Assembly: GCF_034190915.1 (NCBI RefSeq)
Contig: NW_026947493.1
Span: 44,820,501 to 44,884,500, forward strand
Source: Cavia porcellus
Lineage: Eukaryota > Chordata > Mammalia > Rodentia > Caviidae
DNA: 64,000 nt
Reading direction: 5' to 3'
The notes beneath the pieces are model-generated. The model was not told the DNA's origin. It was given only the letters and a program-made list of their open reading frames with translations, and did not search any database. Both the position numbers and the translations under genes were made by a program. How positions within the stretch are numbered: position 1 is the stretch's first letter; each line of letters begins with the position of its first letter. This document shows, piece after piece, positions 25,741-37,285 of this stretch.

Positions 25741-27834
25741 AATGCTTTTTTTTTTTTAACAGCCTCAAAGCCCAAGGCTGTATCATACTATAGGTAATGT
25801 CCCTTATCTTGTTTAAAAGTATGAAACATGATCAGAGAAGCTATAAGGACAGTTAGAGAAAAATAACCATGAATGAATGGTCCAAGAGGTTTCCCTTCCT
25901 ACAGTCTGGCCTCATTAGGCACTTTTTCTGTCTTCTTAAGCAACTTTGGATTGGGATTTCTGTTACTTTCCCTCAAGGTCCAGCATGATAATTTCATTTT
26001 GCTATCAAAGTGACAAATAACAACCTTAAAATCTCAGTAGCTTAAGCCAAGATTTATTTTTTTCACCCTACATATACCTATGTCAGTTAAAGATTTTGGC
26101 TTTTATTATCTTCACTCAGGACTTTCCACTTTATTAAACATAGGTGACTCCACAGAGAGAAAAGAACATGGCAGATTGTGTGCTGGCTCTTAACAGGTGT
26201 CTAGAGAGACAGAAATCCCATCTGCCCATAGCATTGACCAAAGCAAGTCACATGACTGTCAGACATGGAAGGAACCAGAAAAATGCAGTCTTGTCATTTT
26301 CTCCTCTTATGTGTAAGTCTTGGGAACATAGGGAACTTTTATTTTCTTTGCCTTTTTTTATAATGCAAAAAACCTATAGGAAAAAATAATGTGTTACTAT
26401 AGAGTTGTGAATGCAATAATGTTCTCTGGATTATTTTTTGTAACCTTTCATATATTTCCCCCCCTAATATAGATATCCTATAGAAACTATTATTTTTCTT
26501 TTTAAAGTTTTGTAAATACTACAGATAAAATACTACTCAACAAATTTTTGCTTACCAAATACTTCATAGCCCTTTTCATATTTTACTTTACAAAATACTT
26601 CATACAAATTTTTTTCAATTATATATGTATAACTAATTAATCACTAAAAGGTAGCCTCTGAGAAGCCACTTGAAAGAAAACTGTCTTCAGGGTATGTGTC
26701 TATTCTTGGTGTTAAGAATATGACCACGATAGGGATTGCAGTCTTATTTTCTTCCTTCTTAGGTCATTATAATTTTGAAAAGTAATAGCATCATGTTTTT
26801 GGCTTCAGGTAAAAAGAGACAATGTTTTGGAAAAAGCTCAAGAATCAAATGCTGGCTGTTGGAATGTTTCCTAAAGGCATGTATTATAAAAAGCACATTG
26901 CTTTCCTATTTTATTTAATCCATTAGTGGAAATTTCATTTCATTTATGAAACACTGCTGTATTTTCACTCTTGCTTTAAAGTACTTGAGATCGGTGATGG
27001 AAGAAAATGTAAAACAGTATAATGGTTGTGTACATTTGCAGTTAGTGAATTGCACACAACTAAATAGCCTTTTTGTAAATGACGTGTTGAGTTCAGGTAG
27101 AAGTGGTTGGTCCAGTCTACATGGTCTGAAATTGCCTTAATCTTATTCTTTATATTACAAGGAATGTTGTATAACTTAGTTTGATTTGATCAAATATAGG
27201 AACATGGAGAATTGACCTATTTTTCTTGGGAGAAGTATTATTATTTCAGGAAATACACGGAGAATATCGTGAAGCAGAATAAAACACACCAGAAGCTCAT
27301 ATTTTTGATGGAGTTAAGCATAACTCTAGGCCAGGACAGTGAAAAAGTGAGGAATTTTGCAGTGAATCCTTTTTTGCTATGGAGTGCAAGAATATCAGTC
27401 TGCAGTGACAAATGAGAGGCCACATCCCAAGGCCAGGCTTTAGCATAATTCTGTTTGCACTTAGCTTCCTGAGAATAAAGAAAATGTGGGAAGAAAATGA
27501 ACATCACAACAAAAATAAGGAAAGGGCAATCTTTGGAAGAGATTTTCTGAAGGAAACAAAAACATTTCAATGTAAAGTATAAGAACAGAGATAGGCAGCA
27601 GAGGAAATTAGTCAATTCAGCAGAATCATTTCCTGTAAGTTCAATCGGCTTGTCTATTTCAGGGGTTTTGAGTTTATTCTGAAAGTGACAGTGAATTGTT
27701 AAAGGGCTTTATGTGACTGAGTGAAATAATTAGATGAAAGGGCAAAAATATACTCACACTATTGCAGTGGCATTAATTTCAGATTCTCAATCCCAGATAT
27801 GTGGGAGGCTCAAACAACAACATTTAATTCTTGG
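25741..27834. other. Non-coding stretch, one possible old repeat
   Basis: About 25995-26330 (AAATAACAACCTTAAAATCT ... TTTATTTTTTTCACC) has the look of an old interspersed repeat that I could not name. The 124-codon minus-strand frame at 27241-27615 and the frames at 26144-26389, 26946-27140 and 27212-27415 have no domain I recognise and no splice context. Confidence 0.4.
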
Positions 27835-28440
27835 TTTTTTTCCAAAAACATAAGAATAATAAATGCTGGTTAGGATATAGAGAGAAGGGAATTCTTTTAC
27901 ACAGTTTGTCAAAATATAAATTAGTCTGGCCATTATGGAAAGCAATATGAAGGTTCCTCAAAAAATTAATAATGGAACCACCATGTTTTAGGTATACAAT
28001 TAGGTATACAGTATGTATAAATAAGGGAAATGATCATATCAGAGTGATACCTGATATTCCCTGCTTATTGCAGCAGTGTTGATAATAGATAAGCTATGGA
28101 AATAACCCAGGTGTCTAGCCACAAATAAATGAAGAAATGCAATATATATATACTTGGTGAAATATCATTCAGCCACAAAAAAGAAAAAAATATATCATCA
28201 TCTATGAAAAATTGGTTAGAACCAGGAGAAACCATATTAAATGAGATAAGACAGGCCTAAAGACAAATATTGCATGTTCTCACTCTTTTGTAGAAGCTCA
28301 AAAAGTTGATCGAAATAGAGTGTGGAGTAGTGAGCAGTAGAAGATAAGAGGAACGCATAGAGAGAAGTTAGCTGGGGAATACCAAAACATAGTTAGATCG
28401 GAAGGGTTCTAGCATTCTATACCAAGCAGCAAAACTATAA
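27835..28440 (+). repeat. L1 3' portion, sense
   Basis: Blocks in L1 order: ATAAATGCTGGTTAGGATAT, TCTGGCCATTATGGAAAGCA, AATAACCCAGGTGTCTAGCC, CATTCAGCCACAAAAAAGAA, ATTGCATGTTCTCACTCTTT. These correspond to the end of ORF2 and the 3' UTR. Frames are decayed, with no intact ORF2. Confidence 0.85.
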
Positions 28441-29439
28441 TCTATAGTGATTTCGTATATATTTTAATGTAAGTGGAGGAAAAAATCCAGTTTCTCAACA
28501 CAGAAATGATAAACGTTTGAGGAAATGGAAATGCTAATTATGTGGACTTAGTCAATATACATTGCATATACATTTAAAAATATTGTACTGGATCCTATAA
28601 ATATGTGCAAATAGTATTTCAAGGAAAAAAATAGAATAATGCTATAGGCAGAAAATTTGAGTTGATAAGCATGTTCTTTCCGAAAGAGGAAATGTGCATC
28701 CCTCAACAATTGTTAGCTAATTTTTTTAAGTTGCACAAAGTGATTTTGTTTCTAATTTTCTAATATTCTTACAGTCTAGTGGTGAACTCCATTTTTTGGT
28801 GTGATATGCTTTAAAATAACTACTTTAAGTGAAGTCTATTACCTTAATTTAGCACTGAAAATAGTGGCATTTCTCCTATTGCCATCTAGTGGCCTATGTA
28901 AGTTATGGTGCCTTTCATTTAATTTTGTATTTAATATTTCATCTCTTGAATTATTTACTGTGAAAGAGAAGGCTTTGCTATAGTAGATGTTAAGCAATAG
29001 GAAGTCAGTTTTTAAAATGTAGTAATTTTAGGGATCATTACAGCTGAATGCACGGTGCGGTATTAATGATAGGAAAATGTTCAATTTTTATAGTTCAAAT
29101 TCTACAGGTTTCCTAGAGGAGAACTGGGAACAACTTATTTTAGCATCTTGAGAGGCAATGCAGCAAGAAATTCAGAAATAATTAAATTTTATCTATATCA
29201 TTTCAATGAAAAGAATATCCTTTATTGCCAAATAAGTGGAAAGGGATTTTTTTCTAACCATCAGCATGTAAATACCTAGCAAGGTATTTTTGTGTTTTGT
29301 GCGAGTCTGTGAGTTAACATTGTCACACATTTTGGAGGACACAGATGAAGATCAGATCATGACATTTTCACTGAACATATAATTTGGGGCAGGGGCAATG
29401 TTCAGAATATACTGTTTGTGTCCTCTCTTCTCTGAATAC
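28441..29439. other. Non-coding, nothing recognised
   Basis: AT-rich. No gene or repeat assigned. Confidence 0.4.

Positions 29440-29471
<32 letters not shown>
29440..29471 (+). repeat. (CA)n microsatellite
   Basis: About 16 CA units. Confidence 0.9.
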
Positions 29472-29474
<3 letters not shown>

Positions 29475-29977
29475 TTTGGCCAATAACTTAAGATTCTGAA
29501 TATCTGGAATGAGTTCTCTTATTCCTAAAGAAAGTTATTCAACAAATACTAATTGTGAAATCTTGATGTTGAGAGACATGATCCATTTTATATTTCTTGG
29601 GTTAGTCTTACTATGGCAAAGGAAAAAATCATGTGATCTAATCAATGTAGATCATTAGTAAATGTGTACTGTGAGAAATTCATAACTATGTGTAAACTCA
29701 GATATTTGTGGTTTAGGAGTTTGTAATTTATTTATACAGTGATGTGTAAACAGATACGACATCAGAACCACTGCATAGCGGAGGCAAGAGAGACACGGGA
29801 GGGAGCAGCTGGAGGGGCAAGTAGGAAATTAATTCAACCTTAAGTGTCCATGCTGGAGACTGATGTTGGGGCTGAAGAGTAACAATCATGTTCTATGCGG
29901 AAGCTTCAGTGACAGGGAACACTGTCTTTTAGAACTGGAAGGCAAGGACTGGATATGTACTAGTTCCCTTTAATGGC

Positions 29978-29980
<3 letters not shown>

Positions 29981-30017
<37 letters not shown>

Positions 30018-30094
30018 ATATATAAATATTATATAAATATAAATATTATATATATATAATATATAAAGTATATTGTGATAAAACAATATACTTT
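29981..30094. repeat. AT-rich palindromic tract with perfect 12-bp hairpin
   Basis: A (TA)n tract and ATATTATA variants run to about 30064. They are followed by inverted arms AAAGTATATTGT (30065-30076) and ACAATATACTTT (30083-30094) around a 6-base loop GATAAA. Such tracts can extrude as cruciforms. Confidence 0.8.
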
Positions 30095-30484
30095 TCCCTA
30101 AATCTATTCCTAATAAGGCAGTAGGAGTACAGCTGTTAATATTGACTGGCATGTTATTGTACCTATACTTGAAATATTTTATTGCTTAACAAAATAAAGC
30201 AGTTTATTTCAAGCTCTTTTTGGCGTATTTTTGCTCAGTTCCTGCCCTTCTCATCCTGCCTGTAAACAGAAGATACATCATATTCATCCTAATATTCATC
30301 CTAGCACAGTATTTGACATGTGATTTAAAAACAAACAAATCCCTTAATATCTATTCATTGAATTAACCAGAATATTTCTAATTTGTATTTCCTAAAATTT
30401 TAATAATCAATTAATTAATCATCAATGATTAACCATCATAATGAATTAATAGTAAATTCTGTCTTATACCACACTTTAGAACTT
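30095..30484. other. Non-coding, nothing recognised
   Basis: AT-rich sequence without assigned elements. Confidence 0.4.
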
Positions 30485-30575
30485 TTAGCAGCTTTGTAAA
30501 CTTGGGCAAACCAGTACATCTTTTAAGGCCTTTGCTCTCCTTGTCTGTAAAGCGGGAAAGCCTGACCAGTGCATT
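30485..30575 (+). repeat. MIR SINE fragment
   Basis: GTAAACTTGGGCAAACCAGT followed by CCTTGTCTGTAAAGCGGG resembles the MIR core. Confidence 0.55.
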
Positions 30576-33346
30576 TTGAGGGCTGCCTCTGGTTCTAGCG
30601 TCTTAGACTGCTTTTCCCCTTCCACATACCACTTCATGGTTTTTATCTTGGAGCATTTTCTCTTCTCCTACTCTTTACCAATATTTCTCCATTCTCATTT
30701 CATTCCCTATGTTTTCCTAAAAGATGTAGCCATGCTTATAACTTCTACTTTACTCAATAAGTACCTTAAAAATCATAAACCAAGTCCTGAAGTTGTTTTT
30801 TATTTTACAATTTAATTTGTGATAGATCCATGTGAGTATATGTAAAGGCTTTATTTGGTTTAATAGTGGTAAAATATTTTAAAGTTTGAGATATAGGAAT
30901 TTCTTAACCAAAATCCGATCAATGGCCTTTTAGATTGCTTAGTGTCTCTTTTATAAATACTGTTCAATATTCATGTACATTTATTATTGCAAAATTTCTA
31001 GATCAAGATGCACTTTGAAATTTTTGCAATGTGTTGCCAACTCATGATTCACTGTTCATGAGCCTTTCCTTTTGTGCTGTGAATATCCTTGTATATTTTC
31101 TATTGATTTTTCTAGGTCTCTCCTTTTATTCAAGATACAGTTGTTGAGGAAAAATAAAATTTATGGATTGTAAATAAAGCAATTTAACAAACCTGAATCA
31201 AAGATTATTATCTTTGACTAATATACACTGAGTTTCAAATATATTCTAAGGTTTTTCTGTAATACTTTTAATGTATGAGTCTGTAGTTCCTTTAATTAAT
31301 TTAAAAGTCTAATAATAGATATACTTATGTAAAACTAATTAAAGTTCTCTCATAGTCAAATTTGTGATTAATATCAGTTAAGACTATCCCATTTGTATTA
31401 AGTATTACTCACAGGTTGATTAATATTAACCTGAAAGGAATTATAATCAAACAATTACCAGGAACAAAATGTTGTACCTGAAATAATTTGAAAACTCAGT
31501 AATGTGAGCATAATATAAAGAGATTATTTTTGTTAGCAACATTTGCACATACAAAAAGTATAACCATCTGAGGCAATGATCATGTTAGTTTACTTGACTA
31601 TAGTAACTATTTCACCATGTACAAGTATGTCAAAACATCTTGTTATATTGTATAATACAAATACAGTTATTATTTTGGCTCAGAAGAATTTACTTGCATA
31701 ACCCAGAGTCCTTATCCAATAAATGATTTTATACTTGTTTGAGAAAGTTTGAAATATTCCTGAGGCAGTCATGCAGTATTTGAGTTGTTTTGCTAAATAT
31801 GCAATTTTAACATTGAGGAAATTTACTATACAAGCAATTTTGAGCACAGCAGTGTCACAGCAGTGACTCAGCAGCGCCTAGCATAGCTTCCCTGAGGGCC
31901 GGCTTTGCCCATGTGGCCTGTGTGGTCACACAAATCCCCACCTTCAGAGGTCCTGCCCTGTACATGATGTGCTGTTCTGATGTTGTTATCCTGAAATTTC
32001 TAATCACTTTTCAACAAAAAACTTCACAAATTATGCTTCCAGACCTAACTTTAGTATGGTTTTCATGATAAATGTGTATTTATTAGAATGCATCGTGAGC
32101 TAATATTAATCAACACTAATTATAGTGAAGCTTTAAAAACTATACCTATTTATAACCACTGTCCAAAGAATGATGACTCCAAGTGAAGTCTTTCTCATTA
32201 TGTCTTCATCTATAGGAGAAAGGCCCATCATCCCAGGGACTGGGGACAGAAACCTGAGCATGGAAACTCCTACTGAGATTTCCTATTATTGGTTGACTGT
32301 TTGAATCAGTCTGAGTGAGAAAATGGGAACTCTTAATCATTGGAGAGAGATGGGAGGGATGATGGAACTTTCCTGAGAGTTAAAGGCATGGAAATCATCA
32401 GCTCACCTTGGACCAGGAGCTTTTTGGGCAAATTGTTCTCAGTGTGATTCATCCCAGTGGTGAGTCATCCCAGAGGACCACTTTCTGGGGTGGACTGGGT
32501 GATGCTGGGAAACCGTCTTCTTTCCGGTGAAGTGTGATGAGGGTGGCTGGGAGGCGGGGATGTGATCAGTTGCAGTATTCCAGAAACTGTCCAGAAGTAG
32601 GAGGACTGCTGTGGAAGCTGGAGCAGGAAGTGACCTGTAGGAGCTGTCTCCCCAGGAGATCCATGAAGAGTGATTGTGCACATGGGAACTGAAAAGTGAT
32701 CACACTGTATTCAAATATTAGTGCTTACAGAACTTACTTCAGGTCAAATTTTTTGAAAAAGTTTTCTTTCTAGTATTTCACGACATATCCATATACCTGG
32801 GTGTCTCTGATTTTTTATATTTTTACTATACCTTTTCTTAGATTCCTTTTTTACCATCTCTGGCTATCTCTTCTAATTTTTTTTTTTTCAAATAGGGTGT
32901 GAAGGGACTACTCTTTACTTTTTTTTTAACAATTAGTTTTATTGATAGGAAGTTTGATATCAGATTGTTTTTACCTTTTTTCCTTCTAAAGTTTTTTATT
33001 ATTTTTGTTTTAATCTTTAAAGTCATATTTCTTCAAGGTATGTTTTGTTATGAACATTCTCATTAATTCTGAGCTCTTTCAGCTTGATACCTGGCATATT
33101 TCTTTAGCTTATGGAATTTGTTTTATATTTATCTTTATTTTCTCATCTGTATGGAACTATATTCTCTCAGATTCTTAAAAGGATGCAAGGCCTTCCATAT
33201 CTCATATTTACTTCTTATAATGTCTGTTATTCAAATGCATTTGTATTTTATGTCACTGATCACTAGATTTATTTGACTTTAATTTTTGAATCATTAATGT
33301 GTCCTTGAATTTACTCTTCTATCTAGTCTTCCCATTTTAACATTTT
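30576..33346. other. Non-coding stretch, possible old L1 piece and a GC-richer block
   Basis: About 30890-31110 may be an old antisense L1 3' end. About 31850-31990 and 32430-32690 are GC-richer than the surroundings. The second holds mirrored short frames (32439-32683, minus) without known domains. I could not assign these blocks. Confidence 0.35.
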
Positions 33347-33347
33347 T

Positions 33348-33400
<53 letters not shown>

Positions 33401-33404
33401 TTCT
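33347..33404 (+). repeat. (CTTT)n microsatellite
   Basis: About 13 CTTT units ending in CTTCTTC. It adjoins the T-run that is the reversed poly-A tail of the neighbouring minus-strand ID SINE, so it probably grew from that tail. Confidence 0.9.
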
Positions 33405-33928
33405 TTTTTTTTAAGAGTAATGGAGACTGAACCCATGCCTTGCACATGCTAGGCAAGTGTTGCAGTTTATATCTCTGTGCCCCCTGCCCGCACAAAGCTT
33501 CATAGGTGGAGCTTTTCAAAGGTGGCTGAAATTAGGGCATGTAAATATGGATTGTGTAGTAACAGGATCAATCCAGTGATTGGATTAGTACAGCTCTGGG
33601 TGTGGTGCAATGGGCTTATTGAAGACAGAAGACCCAAACTGAGTATGCATAGCACACTAATTGGCTTATATCTTGAATGCAATAATAAGGAAAGAGAGTC
33701 TCTGTTTGCTGCTTTGGGCTTGCCTTGCTATGGACTGGTTCGCCCCTGTAAGATCCCCTATGCTATGCCGCCCTACCTTGGAGCCAGCTCTGGACTGCAA
33801 CCTCCATACAGTGTGAAGTCATGTAAACTTTTCCTCCTTTAACTTGTGGGTGTTAGGTATTTCATCCCAGCAGCAAGAATGTAACCAAGATAGCAAGTGC
33901 TCTACCATTGAATCACAGCACTGGGCCC
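33405..33928 (-). repeat. ID-type SINE (minus strand) split by an LTR
   Basis: The 3' part lies at 33405-33457 and the 5' part at 33893-33928. On the minus strand the two parts give GGGCCCAGTGCTGTGATTCA ... GTAGAGCACTTGC, then CTAGCATGTGCAAGGC, a B box (GGGTTCAGTCTCC) and an A-rich tail. The split falls exactly at a 5-bp duplication (GCAAG) flanking the LTR at 33458-33892. The body resembles the general rodent ID type rather than the GGCATAAGCGCC subtype seen elsewhere here. Confidence 0.85.
33458..33892 (+). mobile_element. Solo MaLR-type LTR inserted in an ID SINE
   Basis: A 435-bp segment beginning TGTTGCAGTTTATATCTCTG and ending with AAACTTTTCCTCCTTTAACT, then GTTAGGTATTTCATCCCAGC, AGCAAGAATGTAACCAAGATA. 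The start and the terminal blocks are typical of ERVL-MaLR LTRs. The perfect 5-bp duplication GCAAG at 33453-33457 and 33893-33897 fits the 5-bp duplications of ERVL-class elements. Related antisense copies lie at 50789-51211 and probably 59110-59455. The 121-codon frame inside (33477-33842) is accidental. Confidence 0.8.
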
Positions 33929-36654
33929 TATATTTTAATTTTCATAAAATATTTGAAACACCTTGGATTCTATATTTTCCTCAGTTTGTTTAATTCCTTA
34001 AATTTTAGTTGCTTTTCTCTTTTATGATGGATGAACTGAACTGTGGTAATTAAATGATGGCAGCACATAAGAATTCCCTTGAAGACTTTAATCTTTTGCA
34101 GAAGTGCAAAGCAAAATCTGCTCCAGAGGTCTACAGTAACAAGCTAGCAGTGAGTAGCATTGATTACTTTTACAAAGTTGAGTGCCAGTTCCTTCGTTCT
34201 GGAGCAGATTTTGTGTATATGTTCAGCTAGTTATGATAAGCAATGAAAAGCCTGGTCACTACTCCTGGGATGATGTTCATCATGGCACTTTTAATCTCCA
34301 GGAATCCCAGCTCATCCAAGAACCTTCTTATATTACGAAGATCTTAGAATAGATAACAAAGTTCTGTCCCATAAAATCCAAGTATCTTTAGTGATACTTT
34401 GTTTCCTTTTTTTAAAGACCAAAGTACAGATGAGTTAATATCTGCTAGGAGGAAAGTAGTAATTGATCTCCTGAGAAATGATGCCCAGCTCATTTCCAAG
34501 GACTCTATAAACTCCAGTTATCTCTCCCTGATATACTTTATTATTGGTATGAATGCCTTCTTCTGCCTTATATTCCTAAAACTGCTCATGATTTGCAGTG
34601 TCCATTCCTTACAGATCATAGACGATGAGTTTCCTCCAGAAACTCTTCTGGGTTGCATCCTACCTGACACTTTGAGGGTGCTGTTAGTGTGGTGGTCACG
34701 GCATGCAGATGGCTGTATTATTGGATGAAGTAAGATCTTTTTGAGAAACTTGTTTAGATTCCCCATTGCCTTTCAGTTTGTGCATTGCTTAACTGTGAGT
34801 CTCTAAGTATTGATTTGGATTCAGACTTTCTACCTTTTTGCTTTTACAATTATGTGGTTCACGGCAGCCGCAGTGACCTGACTGCTGAGCTGTGTCTGCC
34901 TAGTCTCCTTCTCTGCCACTTTCTTCTAAGCTTTCAGACTTCTCTTTAGCCTGTTCCTGACCAGTTTTGGCTCACCATTCACTTTCATCTTAGTCTCCTT
35001 GCACCAAGGATATCCTTCTGGAGAAACCTATCCAAAAGTGGACACCAGCTATATTTAACAGATACTTTAAAAATAGCCCTACAGATGCTCGTTGTTGCCA
35101 CTTGTGACTACAAAGCCATGAGCATTTCCCCATGTTCTTTAATTGCTTTAACATCTAATTAATGCCATCTTCTCTAATACTATACCTGAATTCATTTTTG
35201 GAAATTCTTATATATATGCACATGACCTTACTAAAATCCTTAAATCTTTATTAATTCTTTTTGGTCCTTTATTTTTATTTCCTGCTTTGGCCATTTTTTT
35301 TTTTTTTTTTTATTTAAGAGGAAAAAGAGAAAAACACAAAACAAACCAAAGCGGCGTAAGGGTACACGCAATACAGAACTACAAAACAAAACAAAACAAA
35401 AAAACATAACAGTAAGAGCTTTGGCCATTCTTACTAGTGTTACAATAACTTCAGGCTCTCCATCATTTCATTTCAAATATGCGCCCTGACCACGTCTCTT
35501 ATCTTTCCAGCTCTTTGCCTGTAGGATCCTAGCCCTAGATACTTTCTGGCCATATTTAAACATGCAGTCCATTAATCCTACCACTTTTTTGTTTTCCCTT
35601 GCTTCCTTATGGTCTCACTGCGTTTCTCATCCAGTTAAAATATAAGGTTAGTTGCTACTCTTCATAGTTCCTTCCTTGCATCTACTCAAGCGCCTTACCC
35701 TTCCCTCAGTTCATCTTACTGAATTAGCTCAACTGTCATACTACTTTTATTAATCAGGATTCAAAGGGACAGAGTCAATACAAAATATACATAGAGATAC
35801 ATAAAGGATTCATGAGATAGGCTTAAGGATCAGAAGGGTCCCACTGGCTGTGTGCCAGATCAGAGACTGACGATCCAAAGTGGCCATCTGTATGCTGGAG
35901 AGCCAGAGAATCAAGTTATAGTCAAAGAGTGATGGCCAGGAAACAGCACAGAGACCCTAGTGCTGTCAGTGTGCTGAAAAGTTTGTGATGGAGGGCTGAG
36001 GAATCTGTGGTGAAAGCTGAAGACACTGGAAACCAACGCCCAAAGCCAACAGTGAAGACTTTGAAGAAAAGAAGGTTTCTTCCTGTTTCCTTTTATTCTA
36101 CCCAAGCTTCAAGCCTGTTTGTTGATGCCACCCACATTTGGGGTGGGTCTTAGCATATTTTCAGCCTCAAGGTCAGTGATTCACAGATACATCTAGAATT
36201 TACTGATCACCCGCATTGTTTTTACTCCAATTAATTCAATATGCCACAATTAATGCTCACACAGCCTGTGTGCAAAATTCTGCCTCTTTCATTCCTATCC
36301 TTGTGCCACTGAACATGAGTGGAAGGAAAGCACACTAACTTGGCTTGCTTTCAGTCTGGTACCCATAAATCTCAAGTGGCTGAAAAATCATCGGATTTTT
36401 AGCTTTGTCATTCTTAATATACCCTGGATCATTATTTCACTTCTCTTTCTATTTTCTCAAAACCTTTAATTCTCAATTCTTATTTTCTGTTTCCTGCTTT
36501 ACTTAGATAATCAGAATAATCTGAAGAAAAAAATCCCACCAAATGCAGAGCAGGGCATTTTGTTTTGTTTTGCTTTTTTTACTTACTATATGTAACAGAC
36601 AGTGCCTGAGTTAGGGTAAATGTTCAGTAAGTGTTTCTTAAATAGTGCAATCAA
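33929..36654. other. Non-coding stretch, nothing firmly recognised
   Basis: Contains the inverted repeat described separately. It also holds an A/T-rich patch with (AAAAC)n at about 35380-35405 and a possible old interspersed repeat at about 35750-36240 that I could not name. The frame at 34399-34728 (109 codons) has no domain I know and no splice context. Confidence 0.4.
34112..34213. repeat. Perfect 16-bp inverted repeat with 70-base loop
   Basis: Left arm CAAAATCTGCTCCAGA at 34112-34127; right arm TCTGGAGCAGATTTTG at 34198-34213. The 102-base unit could fold as a hairpin in RNA or mark the ends of a small non-autonomous DNA transposon. I recognise no such family and see no obvious target duplication next to the arms. 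Confidence 0.7.
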
Positions 36655-36840
36655 CCATCCTAAAGCAATAAAATACATTCTGAAAGGCTGAAACAGGAAG
36701 ACTGCAAGTTCCAGGCTACGCTGGGCAACTGACTGATTTAGTTAAAACTGCCTCAAAAGGTTTAAAAAGGAGTTGAGGGTATCACTCAGTGAAAGCCTTG
36801 GGTTCAAGCCCTAGTGCTGCAAGTAAAACAGAATAAAACC
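36655..36840 (+). repeat. B1-ID composite SINE (dimeric type)
   Basis: The left half has CTGAAACAGGAAGACTGCAA, TTCCAGGCTACGCTGGGCAA and CTGCCTCAAAA (7SL-like). The right half has GTATCACTCAGTGAAAGCC and TTGGGTTCAAGCCCTAGTGC (ID-like). The order B1 then ID fits the dimeric B1-dID/MEN type known from non-murid rodents; this supports a non-murid host but was assigned from memory. Confidence 0.6.
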
Positions 36841-37104
36841 ATAAAACAAAAACCACATTAAAAATTACTTCAGGCACCACATCTGTCATTTAACTGGTTA
36901 CTCTACAGTGCCTTTACCATGCCCAAATTGGAACTCCAAATCTCTTTCCCTAAATTATCCCTTGCTCATTGACTTGTATCACAGTGAGTGGAATAAGCAT
37001 CAGCCCAGTGCTCTGAATACCTGGGCGATATACTTTTTCTTAATTAAAAATATCAAAACAGAAAAAAGGGTAGAAATGATACAGAATTTCAAAAAAATAA
37101 CATT
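36841..37104. other. Non-coding, nothing recognised
   Basis: A 109-codon frame at 36908-37237 becomes lysine-rich and runs into the repeat segment that follows. Not credible as a gene. Confidence 0.4.
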
Positions 37105-37109
37105 AAGAA

Positions 37110-37285
37110 AAAGTAACATTAAGAAATCACTAGTTAATATATTACATATTGCTATCTCAGAAATAGTTATTCAAGTTACAAAATCAAAGCATAAAAATGA
37201 ACAATTGAACAATGACAGCACAAACTTTTCTGTTTGATGAACTATCAAAAACTTAGTAGCATGGCTATCTATGTTGCATACTTAA
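37110..37285 (+). repeat. Unnamed dispersed repeat shared with 44328-44500
   Basis: TTAAGAAATCACTAGTTA ... AGAAATAGTTATTCAAG ... CAAAAACTTAGTAGCATGGC lines up with 44328-44500 across about 170 bases at roughly three-quarters identity by eye. The family is unknown to me; the second copy lies inside a provirus. Confidence 0.7.

Noticed and set aside
27241..27615. 124-codon minus-strand frame
   Set aside because: Hydrophobic, low-information sequence with no domain I know, no splice or promoter context, and opposed by plus-strand frames. Likely chance.
33477..33842. 121-codon plus-strand frame
   Set aside because: Lies entirely within a MaLR-type LTR; such LTRs do not encode protein.
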